Shown: positions 23,447 through 33,827, counted from the stretch's first letter. The stretch is DNA of 44,825 bases from Pseudonocardiales bacterium (GCA_030840295.1 JAVEET010000005.1:1-44825); one strand, 5' to 3'. Translations and numbers: made by a program. Notes: generated by a model not told the origin, from the letters alone.

Positions 23447-24289
23447 TCAGTCCGATGAGCCGGCGAGCTGACTGACCTCGACGTTGCGAGCCGCGAGCTC
23501 GGCCCGGCCACCGTCTTCGGCGGTCAGCACCCACAGCCCGTCATCGAGGATGGCGACGGTGTGCTCCCAATGCGCGGCCCAGGAGCCGTCCACCGTTGCA
23601 ACCGTCCACCCGTCCTCGAGTTCCTCGGTAGTCGGCGAGCCGAGCACGATCATCGGTTCGATAGCGAGCGCCATGCCCGCTACCAAGTGGGGTCCCCGGC
23701 CGGGCTTGCCGTAATTGAGGACATGCGGCTCCATGTGCATCGACGTGCCTATCCCGTGGCCGCCGTAATTCTCCACGATGCCGTACGACCCGGAGCCTCG
23801 GATGGAGGTCTCCACCGCGTGTGAGATGTCGGTGAGCCGCCTGCCGACACGGGCCGCGGCGATCCCGTCCCAGAGCGAGGTGCGGCAAGCCTCGGTCAAT
23901 CGTGCGTGCTCCTCGGAGGCTTCACCCACCGCGACGGTGACCGCAGCATCACCATGCCAACCGTCAACGATCGCGCCGTAGTCGATGGACATCAGGTCGC
24001 CTTCGGACAAGACGTCGGACTTGCTGGGGATGCCGTGTACGACGGTCTGGTTCTTGGACGAGCAGATCACCGCCGGAAAGGGCGGATAGGCGTAGCCCAG
24101 GAAGGACGACTCGGCGCCATGTCGAGCGATGACCTCCCGGCCGATCTGGTCGAGATCCCAGGTGGAGGCGCCGGGCTTCGCGGCCGCCGCCATCGCCGCG
24201 AGGCCCTCGGCGACCACCCGGCCGGCGGCCCGCATCTTCTTGATCTGATCGGGCGACTTCAGCTCGATCGAGGAGTGCTTCCGTCGCAT
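23447..24289 (-). CDS. map: Methionine aminopeptidase, type I
   Basis: A 280-residue enzyme that removes initiator Met. The five metal ligands are present: Asp103, Asp114, His178, Glu211 and Glu242, with the substrate-site His86. The context blocks SIDYGAIVDGWHGDAAVTV and YGGHGIGTSMHMEPHV are typical. The protein lacks the long SH3-binding extension of some mycobacterial MetAPs. It is the last gene of the - strand translation operon and follows adk by 16 bases. The infA gene expected after it in many actinobacteria is not there. Confidence 0.96.
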   Translation of the reverse strand: MRRKHSSIELKSPDQIKKMRAAGRVVAEGLAAMAAAAKPGASTWDLDQIGREVIARHGAESSFLGYAYPPFPAVICSSKNQTVVHGIPSKSDVLSEGDLMSIDYGAIVDGWHGDAAVTVAVGEASEEHARLTEACRTSLWDGIAAARVGRRLTDISHAVETSIRGSGSYGIVENYGGHGIGTSMHMEPHVLNYGKPGRGPHLVAGMALAIEPMIVLGSPTTEELEDGWTVATVDGSWAAHWEHTVAILDDGLWVLTAEDGGRAELAARNVEVSQLAGSSD

Positions 24290-24305
24290 CTCAGGGGCCC
24301 GCGGA

Positions 24306-24971
24306 TCAGGACTCAGACTTGGCCGACGCCGCGGTCAGAGCCGCGATCGCGCGTTCGGTGACATCCTCGACGGTGCCAAGGGCGTCCACGACCACCAGCT
24401 GGCCCCGGCCCGCATAGAACTCGATCAGCGGCGATGTCTGCTCGGCGTAGACGTCAAGCCGGTGCCGCACTGTCTCGGCCTTGTCGTCATCACGCTGGAA
24501 CAGTTCCCCGCCGCATTTGTCGCAGGTGCCGTCCACTTTTGTGGCGTCATACTCGACGTGCCAGATGTGCCCGCACTTGCGGCAGACCCGTCGTCCCGAG
24601 AGACGCTTGACTACCTCTTCGTTGTCCACCTGGAGTTCCAGCACCACGTCCAGTGAGGTGCCGAGGTCCCCGAGGACCGAATCGAGCTCGTAGGCCTGGG
24701 CCACATTCCTCGGAAAGCCGTCGAGCAGGAACCCGGCCGCCGCATCCGGCTCGCCCAGCCGGTCGCGCACCATCGCGATGGTCACCTTGTCCGGCACCAG
24801 GTCGCCGGCGTCCATGTACTGCTTGGCCAGTTTGCCCAAGTCGGTGCCGCCGGACACGTTGGATCGGAAGATGTCGCCGGTCGAGATCTTCGGGATCGAG
24901 AAGCGATCCGCGATGAATTCGGCCTGGGTCCCTTTGCCCGCGCCCGGCGGGCCCACGAGAACGAGTCGCAC
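24306..24971 (-). CDS. adk: Adenylate kinase, zinc-lid type
   Basis: A 221-residue enzyme interconverting ATP+AMP and 2 ADP. P-loop GPPGAGKGT (7-15), DGFPR (84-88), and a long LID with four Cys (130, 133, 150, 153), the zinc-binding lid of many Gram-positive enzymes. The start is GTG 24971. It lies in the standard secY-adk-map order. The last 15 residues are a variable Ala/Ser-rich tail. Confidence 0.97.
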   Translation of the reverse strand: MRLVLVGPPGAGKGTQAEFIADRFSIPKISTGDIFRSNVSGGTDLGKLAKQYMDAGDLVPDKVTIAMVRDRLGEPDAAAGFLLDGFPRNVAQAYELDSVLGDLGTSLDVVLELQVDNEEVVKRLSGRRVCRKCGHIWHVEYDATKVDGTCDKCGGELFQRDDDKAETVRHRLDVYAEQTSPLIEFYAGRGQLVVVDALGTVEDVTERAIAALTAASAKSES

Positions 24972-25036
24972 TAGCTCCCCACCGCTCCGCTTCTGGCGCG
25001 CAGCGCTCGGGCTGGCTGTCTCGGCTGGTCGCTCAT

Positions 25037-26350
25037 CTAACGCAAGAACCCTTCGTAGTTGCGCTGCATGAGCTGGCTCTCGATCTGCTTGACCGTGTCA
25101 AGCGCGACACCAACCATGATCAGCACTGCGGTCCCCCCGAACGGAAAGTTCTGGTTGTTGCCTCCGGTCATCGAGAAGAAGAAATTGGGCAGTACTGCAA
25201 TGAAAGCCAGATAAAGGGCGCCTGGCAACGTGATCCGTGACAACACGTACTGCAGATACTCGGCGGTCGGTCGGCCGGGCCGGATCCCAGGGATGAATCC
25301 GCCGTACTTCTTCATGTCATCGGCCCGCTCTTCGGGGTTGAACGTTATGCCGACGTAGAAGTACGTGAAGAAGACGATCAGCAGCGCGTACACGGTGATG
25401 TGCACCCAGTTCTGCTGGTTGATCAGGTGGGCATTCACCCAGAGCACGAGCTTCGAGGTGGAACCGGAGTTGAACTGCAGGAGGAGCTGTGGGATGTAGA
25501 GCAGGGAAGAGGCGAAAATGACCGGGATCACACCGGCCATGTTGACCTTCATCGGCAGGTAGGTCGACGTGCCGCCGTACATCCGGCGGCCGATCATCCG
25601 TTTGGCGTACTGCACTGGTATCCGGCGCTGGGCCTGTTCCACGAAGACCACCGCGGCGATGATGGCCAGACCGAGCAGGATGATCAAGGTGAAGACGAAG
25701 CCACCGGAGTTCGTCAGAATCGAGTTGCCCTCGCTCGGAATGCGGGCGGCGATCGAGCTGAACATCAGGATCGACATGCCGTTGCCGACACCACGGTCGG
25801 TTACGAGCTCCCCGAGCCACATCACCACGGCCGTTCCGGCCGTCATCGTGATGACCATGACGGCGAGGGCGAAGATGTCATCCTTCTTGTACAGCGGCTC
25901 GCAGTTGCTGACGCCCTGGAACAACTGGCCGTTACGAGCGAGTGCGATGAAGCCTGACGACTGCAGAATAGCCAGGCCAATGGTGAGGTACCTGCTGTAC
26001 TGAGTCAGCTTCTGCTGGCCGGACTGGCCTTCCTTCTTCAAGGCCTCGAAGCGTGGAATGACCACGACCAGTAACTGGACGATGATACTCGCGGTGATGT
26101 AGGGCATGATGCCGAGCGCGAACACCGACAGCTTGAGCAGCGCACCACCGGAGAACAGATTGATCAGGGCATAGGTGGTCTGACTGCTACCGGTACTGGC
26201 GGACTGGATACACGCCCGGATCGCCTTGCTGTTGGTATTCGGTGACGGGACGGACGCACCGAGCCTGTACAGCAAGATCATGGCCAGCGTGAAGAGCAGC
26301 TTCTTACGCAGGTCGGGCGTCTTGAAGGCAGACGCGAATGCGGTGAGCAC
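25037..26350 (-). CDS. secY: Protein translocase channel subunit SecY
   Basis: About 437 residues with ten hydrophobic segments, from [20 protein letters not shown] at the N terminus to the C-terminal [39 protein letters not shown] is the conserved TM7 region. GTG 26350 with AGGAGGA at 26354-26360 is chosen; a longer frame to 26464 adds non-conserved residues. The 280-nt gap upstream separates it from rplO. Confidence 0.97.
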   Translation of the reverse strand: MLTAFASAFKTPDLRKKLLFTLAMILLYRLGASVPSPNTNSKAIRACIQSASTGSSQTTYALINLFSGGALLKLSVFALGIMPYITASIIVQLLVVVIPRFEALKKEGQSGQQKLTQYSRYLTIGLAILQSSGFIALARNGQLFQGVSNCEPLYKKDDIFALAVMVITMTAGTAVVMWLGELVTDRGVGNGMSILMFSSIAARIPSEGNSILTNSGGFVFTLIILLGLAIIAAVVFVEQAQRRIPVQYAKRMIGRRMYGGTSTYLPMKVNMAGVIPVIFASSLLYIPQLLLQFNSGSTSKLVLWVNAHLINQQNWVHITVYALLIVFFTYFYVGITFNPEERADDMKKYGGFIPGIRPGRPTAEYLQYVLSRITLPGALYLAFIAVLPNFFFSMTGGNNQNFPFGGTAVLIMVGVALDTVKQIESQLMQRNYEGFLR

Positions 26351-26630
26351 GATTCCTCCTGCGGGGGCTCTGTCCAAGCCGCCCAAGCTGTCTAAGCCCG
26401 ACTCGGGTTGGTTGACGCGAGCCGTGGTGAACAAATCTTGCTGACACCGGGCCCGGAACCGCACCCGGTCATACCTCCGGCGAGCCTAACAGCCCGCTGA
26501 CCGGCCTACCGACCGTGCAGCTGAGTGCGAGCCTCGCCTGTGGTACGCAATAGGCCGGACAGTCACCTGCCCGGCCCCTGCGCACTCACAGTCTTATTGT
26601 TATTCCGCCAACTTGCCAGCGGAGTGATTA
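26351..26630. other. secY leader / rplO-secY intergenic region
   Basis: This 280-bp gap inside the spc operon is large for this cluster. It contains a 6-bp inverted repeat GGCCGG/CCGGCC (26553-26558 with 26571-26576) downstream of rplO, which could be a weak terminator or processing hairpin, and the secY ribosome binding site. No promoter pair is clear. Confidence 0.45.
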
Positions 26631-27083
26631 TTACAGCGTTGTGACGGTGCCACCGGCGGCCGTGATCTTCTCCGACGCGCTGGCCGAAAAGGCGTTTGCG
26701 GTGATGTCCAGCTGCACTCCGCCTAGATCGCCGGTACCGAGTACCTTGACCGGGTTGCCCTTGCGGACCGCGCCAGCCTGGACGAGGTCGTCGACGCCGA
26801 TGGTGCCGCCGTTCGGGAACAGCTCAGCGAGCTTGCCCAGGTTGACCACCTGGAACTCGACGCGGAACGGGTTCTTGAATCCCTTGAGTTTCGGAAGCCG
26901 CATGTGCAGTGGCATCTGGCCACCCTCGAAACCTGCCGGGACCTGGTACCGGGCGCTCGTGCCCTTGGTGCCACGACCGGCGGTCTTGCCCTTCGAGCCC
27001 TCACCACGACCCACCCGGGTCTTGGCCGTCTTCGCCCCAGGCGCCGGACGGAGGTGATGGATCTTCAGTGGTCCTGCTGCCAT
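26631..27083 (-). CDS. rplO: Ribosomal protein L15
   Basis: A 150-residue 50S protein starting [20 protein letters not shown], with the Gly-rich [19 protein letters not shown] segment that threads into 23S rRNA and the [19 protein letters not shown] block. Usual length and place (rpmD-rplO-secY). It starts three bases after the rpmD stop and probably forms one transcript with it. Confidence 0.97.
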   Translation of the reverse strand: MAAGPLKIHHLRPAPGAKTAKTRVGRGEGSKGKTAGRGTKGTSARYQVPAGFEGGQMPLHMRLPKLKGFKNPFRVEFQVVNLGKLAELFPNGGTIGVDDLVQAGAVRKGNPVKVLGTGDLGGVQLDITANAFSASASEKITAAGGTVTTL

Positions 27084-27086
27084 GAC

Positions 27087-27269
27087 TTACTCAACCTCCT
27101 CGACCGCGACCAGGTGGGTCACGGTCCGGACCATGCCACGAATCTCAGGCCGGTCCTCTTTGACAACGACGTCGCGCACCCGCTTGAGGCCGAGGGTCCG
27201 CAGCGTCTGGCGCTGGTTGTCCTTCGACCCGATCTCGGATCGCGTCTGGGTGATCTTCAAACGTGCCAT
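27087..27269 (-). CDS. rpmD: Ribosomal protein L30
   Basis: A 60-residue 50S protein, [20 protein letters not shown], with [20 protein letters not shown], matching L30 throughout its length. It lies between rpsE and rplO with gaps of 15 and 3 bases. Confidence 0.96.
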   Translation of the reverse strand: MARLKITQTRSEIGSKDNQRQTLRTLGLKRVRDVVVKEDRPEIRGMVRTVTHLVAVEEVE

Positions 27270-27284
27270 TTCTTCGACGGCCCC

Positions 27285-27935
27285 TTACGAACTCTGGCCC
27301 GCACGGGCCCGCAGCAGGCCAGCTGGCGCAACATCCTCGAGCGGCAGACCGCGACGTGCGGCGACCTCTTCCGGACGCACCAACAGCTTGAGCGCAGCTA
27401 CCGTGGCGTGCACGATGTTGATCGGGTTGTCCGAACCGAGCGACTTGCTCAGGATGTCGTGGATGCCGGCGCATTCGAGGACGGCGCGAACCGGACCGCC
27501 GGCTATGACTCCGGTACCGGGGCTCGCCGGCTTGAGCAGCACCACACCGGCGGCCTTCTCGCCCTGAACGGGGTGCGGAATGGTCTGGGCGATGCGGGGG
27601 ACCTTGAAGAAGTTCTTCTTTGCCTCCTCGACCCCCTTGGCGATGGCTGCCGGAACTTCCTTGGCCTTGCCGTAGCCGACGCCGACCGTGCCATCGCCAT
27701 CGCCGACGACGACCAGGGCGGTGAAGCTGAAGCGGCGTCCGCCCTTGACCACCTTGGCGACCCGGTTGATGGTCACTACCCGCTCGAGGAGCGCGCTCTT
27801 CTCGGGACCACCGCGGCCACCGTCGCGCCCACCGTCACGGCGATCACGGCCGCCGCCGCGCTCGTTGCCACCCCGGTCGTTACCGCCGGTGCGGGCGCCG
27901 CCGGCGCGCTGCGTTCCCTGGGTTGCGGAAGCCAT
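27285..27935 (-). CDS. rpsE: Ribosomal protein S5
   Basis: A 216-residue 30S protein. The first 50 residues are a Gly/Arg/Asp-rich extension typical of actinobacterial S5. The core begins [20 protein letters not shown] and has [20 protein letters not shown] and [21 protein letters not shown]5 affects decoding accuracy. The ATG at 27935 follows GAGGGGAA. Gene order rplR-rpsE-rpmD is standard. Confidence 0.97.
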   Translation of the reverse strand: MASATQGTQRAGGARTGGNDRGGNERGGGRDRRDGGRDGGRGGPEKSALLERVVTINRVAKVVKGGRRFSFTALVVVGDGDGTVGVGYGKAKEVPAAIAKGVEEAKKNFFKVPRIAQTIPHPVQGEKAAGVVLLKPASPGTGVIAGGPVRAVLECAGIHDILSKSLGSDNPINIVHATVAALKLLVRPEEVAARRGLPLEDVAPAGLLRARAGQSS

Positions 27936-27982
27936 CAGGCGTTCCCCTCACTCTGCATATCGAAAGACTTTCTCGTCATGAC

Positions 27983-28372
27983 TCAGAACTCCAGACCGGC
28001 TTCGCGGGCGGCGTCGGCGAACGCCGCGATCCGGCCGGTGTAGGTGTTGCCGCCGCGGTCGAACACGACCTGCGAAACGCCGGCCGCCTTGGCGGACTCG
28101 GCCAGCTGCTGGCCTAGCTGCTTGGCCTGCGCGGTCTTGTCGCCATCGCTCAGCTTGTAGGTGGACGCAGACGCGAGCGTCACGCCCTTGCCATCGTCGA
28201 CGACCTGAACGAACAGGTGACGCGACGAGCGGCTGACGACCAGACGCGGACGAATGTCCGTGCCGACGACCTTCTTGCGCAGCCGGAAGTGCCGACGCGC
28301 CTTTCCGCTGCGACGGGTCGCCGAGACCCCGGCGGAGCGCCGCGCGCGCTTGACAATGCTTGAGGCACCCAT
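27983..28372 (-). CDS. rplR: Ribosomal protein L18
   Basis: A 129-residue 50S protein binding 5S rRNA. It has basic [20 protein letters not shown] followed by [20 protein letters not shown] and the C-terminal [20 protein letters not shown]. It lies three bases after rplF, in operon order. Confidence 0.97.
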   Translation of the reverse strand: MGASSIVKRARRSAGVSATRRSGKARRHFRLRKKVVGTDIRPRLVVSRSSRHLFVQVVDDGKGVTLASASTYKLSDGDKTAQAKQLGQQLAESAKAAGVSQVVFDRGGNTYTGRIAAFADAAREAGLEF

Positions 28373-28375
28373 GAC

Positions 28376-28912
28376 TTACTTACCCGTCTTCCCGGCCTTG
28401 CGGCGGATGACCTCACCCTGGTACCGCACACCCTTGCCCTTGTAAGGGTCAGGCTTGCGCAGCTTCCGGATGTTGGCGGCCACTTCGCCGACCTTCTGCT
28501 TGTCGATGCCCTCAACCGCGAAGCGGGTCGGGGTCTCGACCTTGAACGAGATGCCCTCGGGAGCCGGGACCACGACGGGGTGGCTGAAGCCCAGAGCAAA
28601 CTCCAGGTCGGCACCCTTGGCGGTCACGCGATAACCCGTGCCGACGATCTCGAGGTTCTTGATGTAACCGGTGGTCACACCGGTCACCATGTTCGCGATC
28701 AGCGTTCGGGACAGGCCGTGCAGGGCCTTGGAGTCCCGCTCATCGTCGGGACGGACCACCTGAAGGGTGCCGTCCTGCTGGGCCACCGTGATCGGCTCGG
28801 CGACCACGTGGGACAGGGTGCCCTTGGGTCCCTTGACCGTCACGCTCTGACCATCGATGGAGATGTCCACGCCACTCGGGACCGGGATCGGCAGCTTGCC
28901 AATGCGACTCAT
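28376..28912 (-). CDS. rplF: Ribosomal protein L6
   Basis: A 178-residue 50S protein, [20 protein letters not shown], with two L6 repeats and the signature [21 protein letters not shown] near the C terminus. Length is normal. It is 11 bases from rpsH and 3 from rplR. Confidence 0.97.
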   Translation of the reverse strand: MSRIGKLPIPVPSGVDISIDGQSVTVKGPKGTLSHVVAEPITVAQQDGTLQVVRPDDERDSKALHGLSRTLIANMVTGVTTGYIKNLEIVGTGYRVTAKGADLEFALGFSHPVVVPAPEGISFKVETPTRFAVEGIDKQKVGEVAANIRKLRKPDPYKGKGVRYQGEVIRRKAGKTGK

Positions 28913-28923
28913 GCTGTCCTCCC

Positions 28924-29331
28924 TTACCAGACGTAGGCGAGGACTTCCCCGCCTACTCCACGCTTAGCGGCCTGACGGTCGGTCACCAGACCGGACGAGG
29001 ACGAGATGATGGCGATACCCAGTCCACCGAGGACTCGAGGCAGGCCGGTGGACTTTGCGTAGACACGAAGGCCGGGCTTTGACACCCGACGGACGCCGGC
29101 GATGCTGCGCTCCCGATTCGGGCCGTACTTCAGGTCCATGGTCAGCACCTTTCCCGGTGCGTCACCCTCGGTGTCGGTAACCGCGAAACCGCCGATGTAG
29201 CCCTCCTGCTGCAGGATCTCGGCGATGTGCGCCTTGAGCTTGCTGTGGGGCATGGACACGGTTTCGTGGAAGGCCGAATTCGCGTTACGCAGACGGGTGA
29301 GCATGTCCGCGATCGGGTCGGTCATCGTCAT
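28924..29331 (-). CDS. rpsH: Ribosomal protein S8
   Basis: A 135-residue 30S protein: [20 protein letters not shown] and the C-terminal [33 protein letters not shown] 29331 is used; ATG 29325 (MTDPIADML) is equally plausible. A perfect 8-bp hairpin ends two bases before the first ATG, so initiation may depend on RNA structure. A 203-bp gap separates it from rpsN. Confidence 0.96.
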   Translation of the reverse strand: MTMTDPIADMLTRLRNANSAFHETVSMPHSKLKAHIAEILQQEGYIGGFAVTDTEGDAPGKVLTMDLKYGPNRERSIAGVRRVSKPGLRVYAKSTGLPRVLGGLGIAIISSSSGLVTDRQAAKRGVGGEVLAYVW

Positions 29332-29333
29332 GA

Positions 29334-29357
29334 GCGGGCCTCGCTCTCAAGGCCCGC
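29334..29357 (-). promoter_or_regulatory. Hairpin abutting the rpsH start codon
   Basis: On the - strand RNA, GCGGGCCT-N8-AGGCCCGC forms a perfect 8-bp stem whose 3' arm ends two bases before the ATG at 29331. The only purine-rich stretch that could bind the ribosome (GAGAGCGAGG) lies in the loop and 3' arm. Confidence 0.55.
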
Positions 29358-29534
29358 GGGGAGCTTGGTCATTAGGGTCTAGCCTCTCTCGGAACGGTTC
29401 CTCGACCCGGTACACCGGGAACGGGCCTGTTCCGAAGCAATGGTCAACCAGACAAGTCTGCCTGATCGGTGCCCGATTCTGAAATCGACCGGGCGTCGAG
29501 CGGTTCTGCGTTCTGGCAAGGAGCCTGGCGGCGA

Positions 29535-29720
29535 CTACCAGGACGACTTGGTGACGCCTGGCAGTTCACCCGCATGCGCCATTTCGCGCAGGCAGATCCG
29601 GCACAGGCCGAACTTCTTGTACACCGAGTGCGCCCGACCACACCGCTGGCAGCGGGTATATCCACGCACGGCGAACTTGGGCTTGGCAGCCGCCTTGTTC
29701 TTCAGAGCAGTCTTGGCCAT
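29535..29720 (-). CDS. rpsN: Ribosomal protein S14, zinc-binding (type Z)
   Basis: A 61-residue 30S protein with four Cys (24, 27, 40, 43) in RCQRCG and CRIC, the zinc form of S14. It starts [20 protein letters not shown]. Position after rplE is standard. Zinc-free paralogues often exist elsewhere in actinobacteria, but none is in the window. Confidence 0.97.
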   Translation of the reverse strand: MAKTALKNKAAAKPKFAVRGYTRCQRCGRAHSVYKKFGLCRICLREMAHAGELPGVTKSSW

Positions 29721-29723
29721 GGC

Positions 29724-30317
29724 TTAGTTCTCCTTGAACGGGAAGCCGAGGTGCTTCAACAGCGAACGGCCCTCGTCATCGGTCTTGGCGGTGGTCACCA
29801 CAGTGATGTCCATACCGCGCTGGCGGTCGATCGAATCGGGGTCGATCTCGTGGAACATCGACTGTTCGGTGAGACCGAAGGTGTAGTTGCCGTTGCCGTC
29901 GAACTGCTTGGGCGACAGTCCACGGAAGTCCCGGATGCGGGGCAGGGCCAGGCTGAGCAGCCGGTCCAGGAACTCCCACATCCGGTCACCGCGCAGGGTG
30001 ACCTTCGCGCCGATCGGCATGCCCTCGCGCAACTTGAACTGGGCGATCGAGACGCGGGCTTTCTGGACCAGTGGCTTCTGACCGGTGATGAGCGTCAAGT
30101 CGCGCACCGCGCCGTCCATCAACTTGGCGTCCTTCGCGGCCTGTCCGACACCCATGTTCACAACGATCTTGACGACGCCGGGAACCTGCATCGGATTGGA
30201 GTAGGAGAACTCACCCTGCAGTGCAGGGATGATCTCCTCGCGGTACCGCAGCTTGAGCCGCGGTGCCGGCACGGTCGGCGCGGAGCCCGACGCTGTGCTG
30301 GTTTCGGAGGAAGTCAT
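29724..30317 (-). CDS. rplE: Ribosomal protein L5
   Basis: A 197-residue 50S protein contacting 5S rRNA. The Ser/Thr/Ala-rich first 18 residues are an extension; the core runs from [20 protein letters not shown] through [19 protein letters not shown] to [20 protein letters not shown]. It is spaced 3 bases from both neighbours. Confidence 0.97.
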   Translation of the reverse strand: MTSSETSTASGSAPTVPAPRLKLRYREEIIPALQGEFSYSNPMQVPGVVKIVVNMGVGQAAKDAKLMDGAVRDLTLITGQKPLVQKARVSIAQFKLREGMPIGAKVTLRGDRMWEFLDRLLSLALPRIRDFRGLSPKQFDGNGNYTFGLTEQSMFHEIDPDSIDRQRGMDITVVTTAKTDDEGRSLLKHLGFPFKEN

Positions 30318-30320
30318 GAG

Positions 30321-30635
30321 TTACAGATCCTTTCCAGTGCGACGCGACACGCGAACGTTGCGGCCGGTCTCTTCGTCGCGGCGGTAGCCGACGCGAGTCG
30401 CCTTGCCGTCTTCGACGATCATCAGATTGCTCACGTCGATCTTGGCCTCTTGGGTGACGATGCCACCGGTCTTGGCGCCGCGGGCATTCGCCGCTACCGC
30501 CGTGTGCTTCGTGACCCGGTTGACACCTTCCACGATGACCTTGTTCTCGGTGGGGAAGGAGGCCAGGACCTTGCCGGTCTTGCCACGATCCTTACCAGCA
30601 ATGACGACGACCTCGTCGCCCTTCTTGATCTTCAT
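30321..30635 (-). CDS. rplX: Ribosomal protein L24
   Basis: A 104-residue 50S assembly protein with the KOW motif in [20 protein letters not shown] and the [14 protein letters not shown] block. Normal length. It lies between rplN and rplE. Confidence 0.97.
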   Translation of the reverse strand: MKIKKGDEVVVIAGKDRGKTGKVLASFPTENKVIVEGVNRVTKHTAVAANARGAKTGGIVTQEAKIDVSNLMIVEDGKATRVGYRRDEETGRNVRVSRRTGKDL

Positions 30636-30637
30636 GT

Positions 30638-31006
30638 CTAGAGCACCTCCGGTGCCAGCGAGATGATCTTCATGAACTTCTTGTCGCGCAGCTCGCGGCC
30701 GACCGGGCCGAAGATGCGGGTACCACGCGGTTCGCCGTCCGCCTTGATCAGCACGGCTGCGTTCTCGTCGAACTTGATGTAGGACCCGTCGGCACGCCGA
30801 CGCTCCTTCACCGTCCGGACGATGACGGCCTTGACCACGTCGCCCTTCTTCACACCGGCACCTGGCAACGCGTCCTTGACGGTTGCGACGATGATGTCGC
30901 CGATGCCCGCGTAACGACGACCCGAGCCGCCCAACACCCGGATGCAGAGGATCTCCTTTGCACCGGTGTTGTCGGCGACGCGCAGTCGCGACTCCTGCTG
31001 AATCAC
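30638..31006 (-). CDS. rplN: Ribosomal protein L14
   Basis: A 122-residue 50S protein, [20 protein letters not shown], with the signature [20 protein letters not shown] and the C-terminal [18 protein letters not shown]. It is the first gene of the spc group; a 135-bp gap with hairpins separates it from rpsQ. Confidence 0.98.
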   Translation of the reverse strand: MIQQESRLRVADNTGAKEILCIRVLGGSGRRYAGIGDIIVATVKDALPGAGVKKGDVVKAVIVRTVKERRRADGSYIKFDENAAVLIKADGEPRGTRIFGPVGRELRDKKFMKIISLAPEVL

Positions 31007-31076
31007 AGCCGTACTCCCATATCTGATTGGCTAACCGAGCCGTTGAATACCGGCTCTTACTATGCCGACTTGCTCC

Positions 31077-31094
31077 TGCCCGGTGTGCCGGGCA
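31077..31094. terminator. Hairpin at the S10/spc boundary
   Basis: TGCCCGG-TGTG-CCGGGCA is a perfect 7-bp stem with a four-base loop in the gap between rpsQ and rplN. A second repeat, GAGCCG/CGGCTC, lies just below it (about 31037-31056). No U-tract follows, so partial termination or RNA processing is as likely as a true terminator. Confidence 0.45.
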
Positions 31095-31141
31095 GAACGT
31101 CCTACTTTAAACCGGCGCCGAGGTGCTCGCCGGACCGAGAA

Positions 31142-31435
31142 CTACTTCGCCCTTTCCAGGATCTGGACGATGCGCCAGCGCTTGGTCGCCGACAGCGGCC
31201 GAGTCTCCATCAACAGCACGCGATCGCCGACACCGGCCTCGTTGGCCTCGTCATGCGCCTTGAGCTTGTTGGTGCGGCGAATGACCTTGCCGTACAACGG
31301 GTGCTTGACGCGGTCTTCGACGGCGACGACGACGGTCTTGTCCATCTTGTCGCTGACGACGAGACCCTCACGTACCTTGCGGTCGGAATTCCGCAGGGCG
31401 TCTTCGGTTGTGCTCACAGCAGCGGACTCGGTCAT
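31142..31435 (-). CDS. rpsQ: Ribosomal protein S17
   Basis: A 97-residue 30S protein: [20 protein letters not shown], then [20 protein letters not shown] and [20 protein letters not shown]. The first 18 residues are an extension. ATG 31435 overlaps the rpmC stop by four bases. Confidence 0.97.
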   Translation of the reverse strand: MTESAAVSTTEDALRNSDRKVREGLVVSDKMDKTVVVAVEDRVKHPLYGKVIRRTNKLKAHDEANEAGVGDRVLLMETRPLSATKRWRIVQILERAK

Positions 31436-31659
31436 GCCGCACCTCCTTCGGGAGCAACGGACAGGCCGAGCTCACGCTCACGCAGGATCGTGTAGATCCG
31501 CGCGATGTCGTGGCGCACGTCCCGCAGTCGCCGGTTGTTGTCCAGCTGCCCGGTCGCCATCTGGAAGCGCAGGTTGAACAGCTCTTCCTTCGACTCACGC
31601 AGACGTGTCTGGAGCTCGTCATCATGCAGCTCACGCAGTTCCACAGACGTAATGGTCAT
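31432..31659 (-). CDS. rpmC: Ribosomal protein L29
   Basis: A 75-residue 50S protein near the tunnel exit. [20 protein letters not shown] and [20 protein letters not shown] are diagnostic. It overlaps rplP by one base and rpsQ by four. Confidence 0.97.
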   Translation of the reverse strand: MTITSVELRELHDDELQTRLRESKEELFNLRFQMATGQLDNNRRLRDVRHDIARIYTILRERELGLSVAPEGGAA

Positions 31660-32078
31660 CAGATGTCACCCACTTCCCGCTTCACGATGCGGCATTTCAT
31701 CGGCAGCTTGTGGATGGCCCGGGTCAGGGCTTCCTTGGCCACGGTCTCGTTCGGGTACGAGAGCTCGAAGAGCACCCGTCCCGGCTTGATGTTGGCGACC
31801 CACCATTCGGGCGATCCCTTGCCGGAACCCATCCGAGTCTCGGCCGGCTTCTTGGTGAGCGGACGGTCGGGATAGATGTTGATCCAGACCTTGCCGCCAC
31901 GACGAATGTGCCGGTTGATCGCGATACGCGCCGACTCGATCTGCCGGTTGGTGACGTAAGCCGGTTCCAGCGCCTGCACGCCGTACTCGCCGAAGGTGAC
32001 CTTCGTGCCGCCCTTGGCCGCACCGGTGCGGTTCGGGTGGTGTTGCTTGCGGTGCTTGACCCGCCGGGGAATCAACAT
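31659..32078 (-). CDS. rplP: Ribosomal protein L16
   Basis: A 139-residue 50S protein, [20 protein letters not shown], with the [20 protein letters not shown] block and [20 protein letters not shown]. It stabilises the A-site region. It is two bases from rpsC. Confidence 0.98.
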   Translation of the reverse strand: MLIPRRVKHRKQHHPNRTGAAKGGTKVTFGEYGVQALEPAYVTNRQIESARIAINRHIRRGGKVWINIYPDRPLTKKPAETRMGSGKGSPEWWVANIKPGRVLFELSYPNETVAKEALTRAIHKLPMKCRIVKREVGDI

Positions 32079-32080
32079 GG

Positions 32081-33046
32081 TTAGCTCTCAGTCCCTGCAG
32101 TGTTCTCGGTGGTTTCGACAGCCGCCGCCAACGCAGTCTCGGTGGGGACCGTCTCGGTTGCCACGGTTTCGGTCGCAACCGCGGGACTCTCGGCGGTCGG
32201 GGCCTCTACCGTCGGGGCCTCTACCGTCGGGGCCTCTACCGTCGGCGGCTCGACACCATCGGTCGTGGTGCCCGCGTCGGCGGCACGACCGGCCTCGGTG
32301 GAGACACCTGTGGTGCCCTGCGAACCCGAACGGCGCGGGCGGCTGGCCGAAGCCGGGCGCTCACGACGTTGGCGCAACGCCTCGGCTGCGACTGCGGCCT
32401 CACGCTCGGCGCGAGAGCCGGTGGGCACCTCGCCCTTGTAGATCCAGACCTTCACGCCGATCCGGCCGAAGGTCGTGCGAGCCTCGTAGAAGCCGTAGTC
32501 GATGTTCGCGCGCAGCGTGTGCAACGGCACCCGGCCTTCGCGGTAGAACTCCGACCGGCTCATCTCGGCGCCGCCCAGGCGACCCGAACACTGAACCCGG
32601 ATGCCCTTGACGCCCGGGCTCTTCAAGGTGGACTGCATGCTCTTACGCATGGCACGGCGGAAGCTCACCCGGTTGGACAGCTGCTCGGCCACGCCCTGGG
32701 CGACCAGCTGAGCGTCAGCCTCGGGGTTCTTGACCTCGAGGATGTTCAGCTGAACCTGCTTGCCGGTCAGCTTCTCCAGCTCGCCCCGGATGCGGTCGGC
32801 CTCCGCGCCGCGGCGACCGATGACAATGCCCGGACGCGCGGTGTGGATGTCGACGCGAACCCGGTCCCGGGTGCGCTCGATCTCGACCTTGGCGATGCCG
32901 GCGCGCTCCATGCCCTTCGACATCAAGCGACGGATGGCTACGTCTTCCTTGACGTATTCGGCGTAGTTCTTGTCGGCGAACCAGCGGCTCTTCCAGTCGG
33001 TGGTGATGCCGAGGCGGAACCCGTTCGGGTTTACCTTCTGACCCAT
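32081..33046 (-). CDS. rpsC: Ribosomal protein S3 with long repeat tail
   Basis: A 321-residue 30S protein. Residues 1-215 are S3: [20 protein letters not shown], the KH domain with [20 protein letters not shown], and the C-terminal domain with [20 protein letters not shown]. The remaining 100 residues are an acidic, low-complexity tail with three VEAPT repeats and VATETV repeats, much longer than E. coli S3 (233 in total). The tail is probably disordered at the mRNA entry side. It overlaps rplV by one base. Confidence 0.97.
   Translation of the reverse strand: MGQKVNPNGFRLGITTDWKSRWFADKNYAEYVKEDVAIRRLMSKGMERAGIAKVEIERTRDRVRVDIHTARPGIVIGRRGAEADRIRGELEKLTGKQVQLNILEVKNPEADAQLVAQGVAEQLSNRVSFRRAMRKSMQSTLKSPGVKGIRVQCSGRLGGAEMSRSEFYREGRVPLHTLRANIDYGFYEARTTFGRIGVKVWIYKGEVPTGSRAEREAAVAAEALRQRRERPASASRPRRSGSQGTTGVSTEAGRAADAGTTTDGVEPPTVEAPTVEAPTVEAPTAESPAVATETVATETVPTETALAAAVETTENTAGTES
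32196..32240 (-). repeat. 15-bp tandem repeat x3 in rpsC tail
   Basis: Three exact copies of GTCGGGGCCTCTACC (+ strand), encoding VEAPT on the - strand, followed by a degenerate copy. Length variation would keep the frame. Confidence 0.95.
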
Positions 33047-33468
33047 TAGCGGGTGCTCCCCTTCTTGGCGGTCTTACGAGCAGCGCGCACTGAATTGTCG
33101 ACGCTCTCGACCTCGATCGTGATGTGGCTGGTGCGCTTGCGGATGCGGTACGCCCGGCCCTGTGCGCGTGGCTGGAACCGCTTGAGCGTCGGTCCCTCGT
33201 CGACATAGGCCCGGGACACGATGAGGGTGTCCTCGTCCAGGTCGAAGTTGTTGGTGGCGTTGGCGATCGCGGAGGCGAGCACCTTCGCAACTGGCTCAGA
33301 CGCAGCCTGCGGCGCGAACTTCAGCACTGCGAGCGCGTCCACCGCCGGCTTGTTGCGAATGAGCTCGATGACGCGACGTGCCTTCATAGGCGTCACGTTG
33401 ACCTGCGATGCCCGCGCGAACGCGGTACGCACGTCACTGTCAGCGTCGTCTGGAGCGTTGGCTGCCAT
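33046..33468 (-). CDS. rplV: Ribosomal protein L22
   Basis: A 140-residue 50S protein whose hairpin lines the exit tunnel. [20 protein letters not shown] and [20 protein letters not shown] are diagnostic. The N-terminal 15 residues ([11 protein letters not shown]) are an extension. There are 69 bases to rpsS. Confidence 0.97.
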   Translation of the reverse strand: MAANAPDDADSDVRTAFARASQVNVTPMKARRVIELIRNKPAVDALAVLKFAPQAASEPVAKVLASAIANATNNFDLDEDTLIVSRAYVDEGPTLKRFQPRAQGRAYRIRKRTSHITIEVESVDNSVRAARKTAKKGSTR

Positions 33469-33537
33469 CTGCGATATCCCTTAGATCTCTTGAGCTTTGC
33501 TGTCTGTATCGGGCTGTTGGTCGGACCCTCGGGTCGA

Positions 33538-33816
33538 CTACCGGCGGGACCGGCGGTCGTCCTTGATGTGGCCCCTGAACGTCCGCGTGGGTGCGAACTC
33601 GCCGAGCTTGTGCCCGACCATGCCCTCGGTGACGAAAACCGGGACGTGCTTGCGACCGTCGTGCACGGCGATCGTGTGACCGAGCATGTCGGGGATGATG
33701 GTCGAGCGGCGCGACCAGGTCTTGATCACGTTCTTGCTGCCCGCATCGTTCTGTACGTCCACCTTTTTGAGCAGGTGGTCGTCGACGAAGGGGCCCTTCT
33801 TCAGGCTGCGTGGCAT
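33538..33816 (-). CDS. rpsS: Ribosomal protein S19
   Basis: A 92-residue 30S protein, [20 protein letters not shown], with [20 protein letters not shown] and [20 protein letters not shown]. Normal length and position after rplB. Confidence 0.98.
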   Translation of the reverse strand: MPRSLKKGPFVDDHLLKKVDVQNDAGSKNVIKTWSRRSTIIPDMLGHTIAVHDGRKHVPVFVTEGMVGHKLGEFAPTRTFRGHIKDDRRSRR

Positions 33817-33827
33817 TTGATCAGTCC

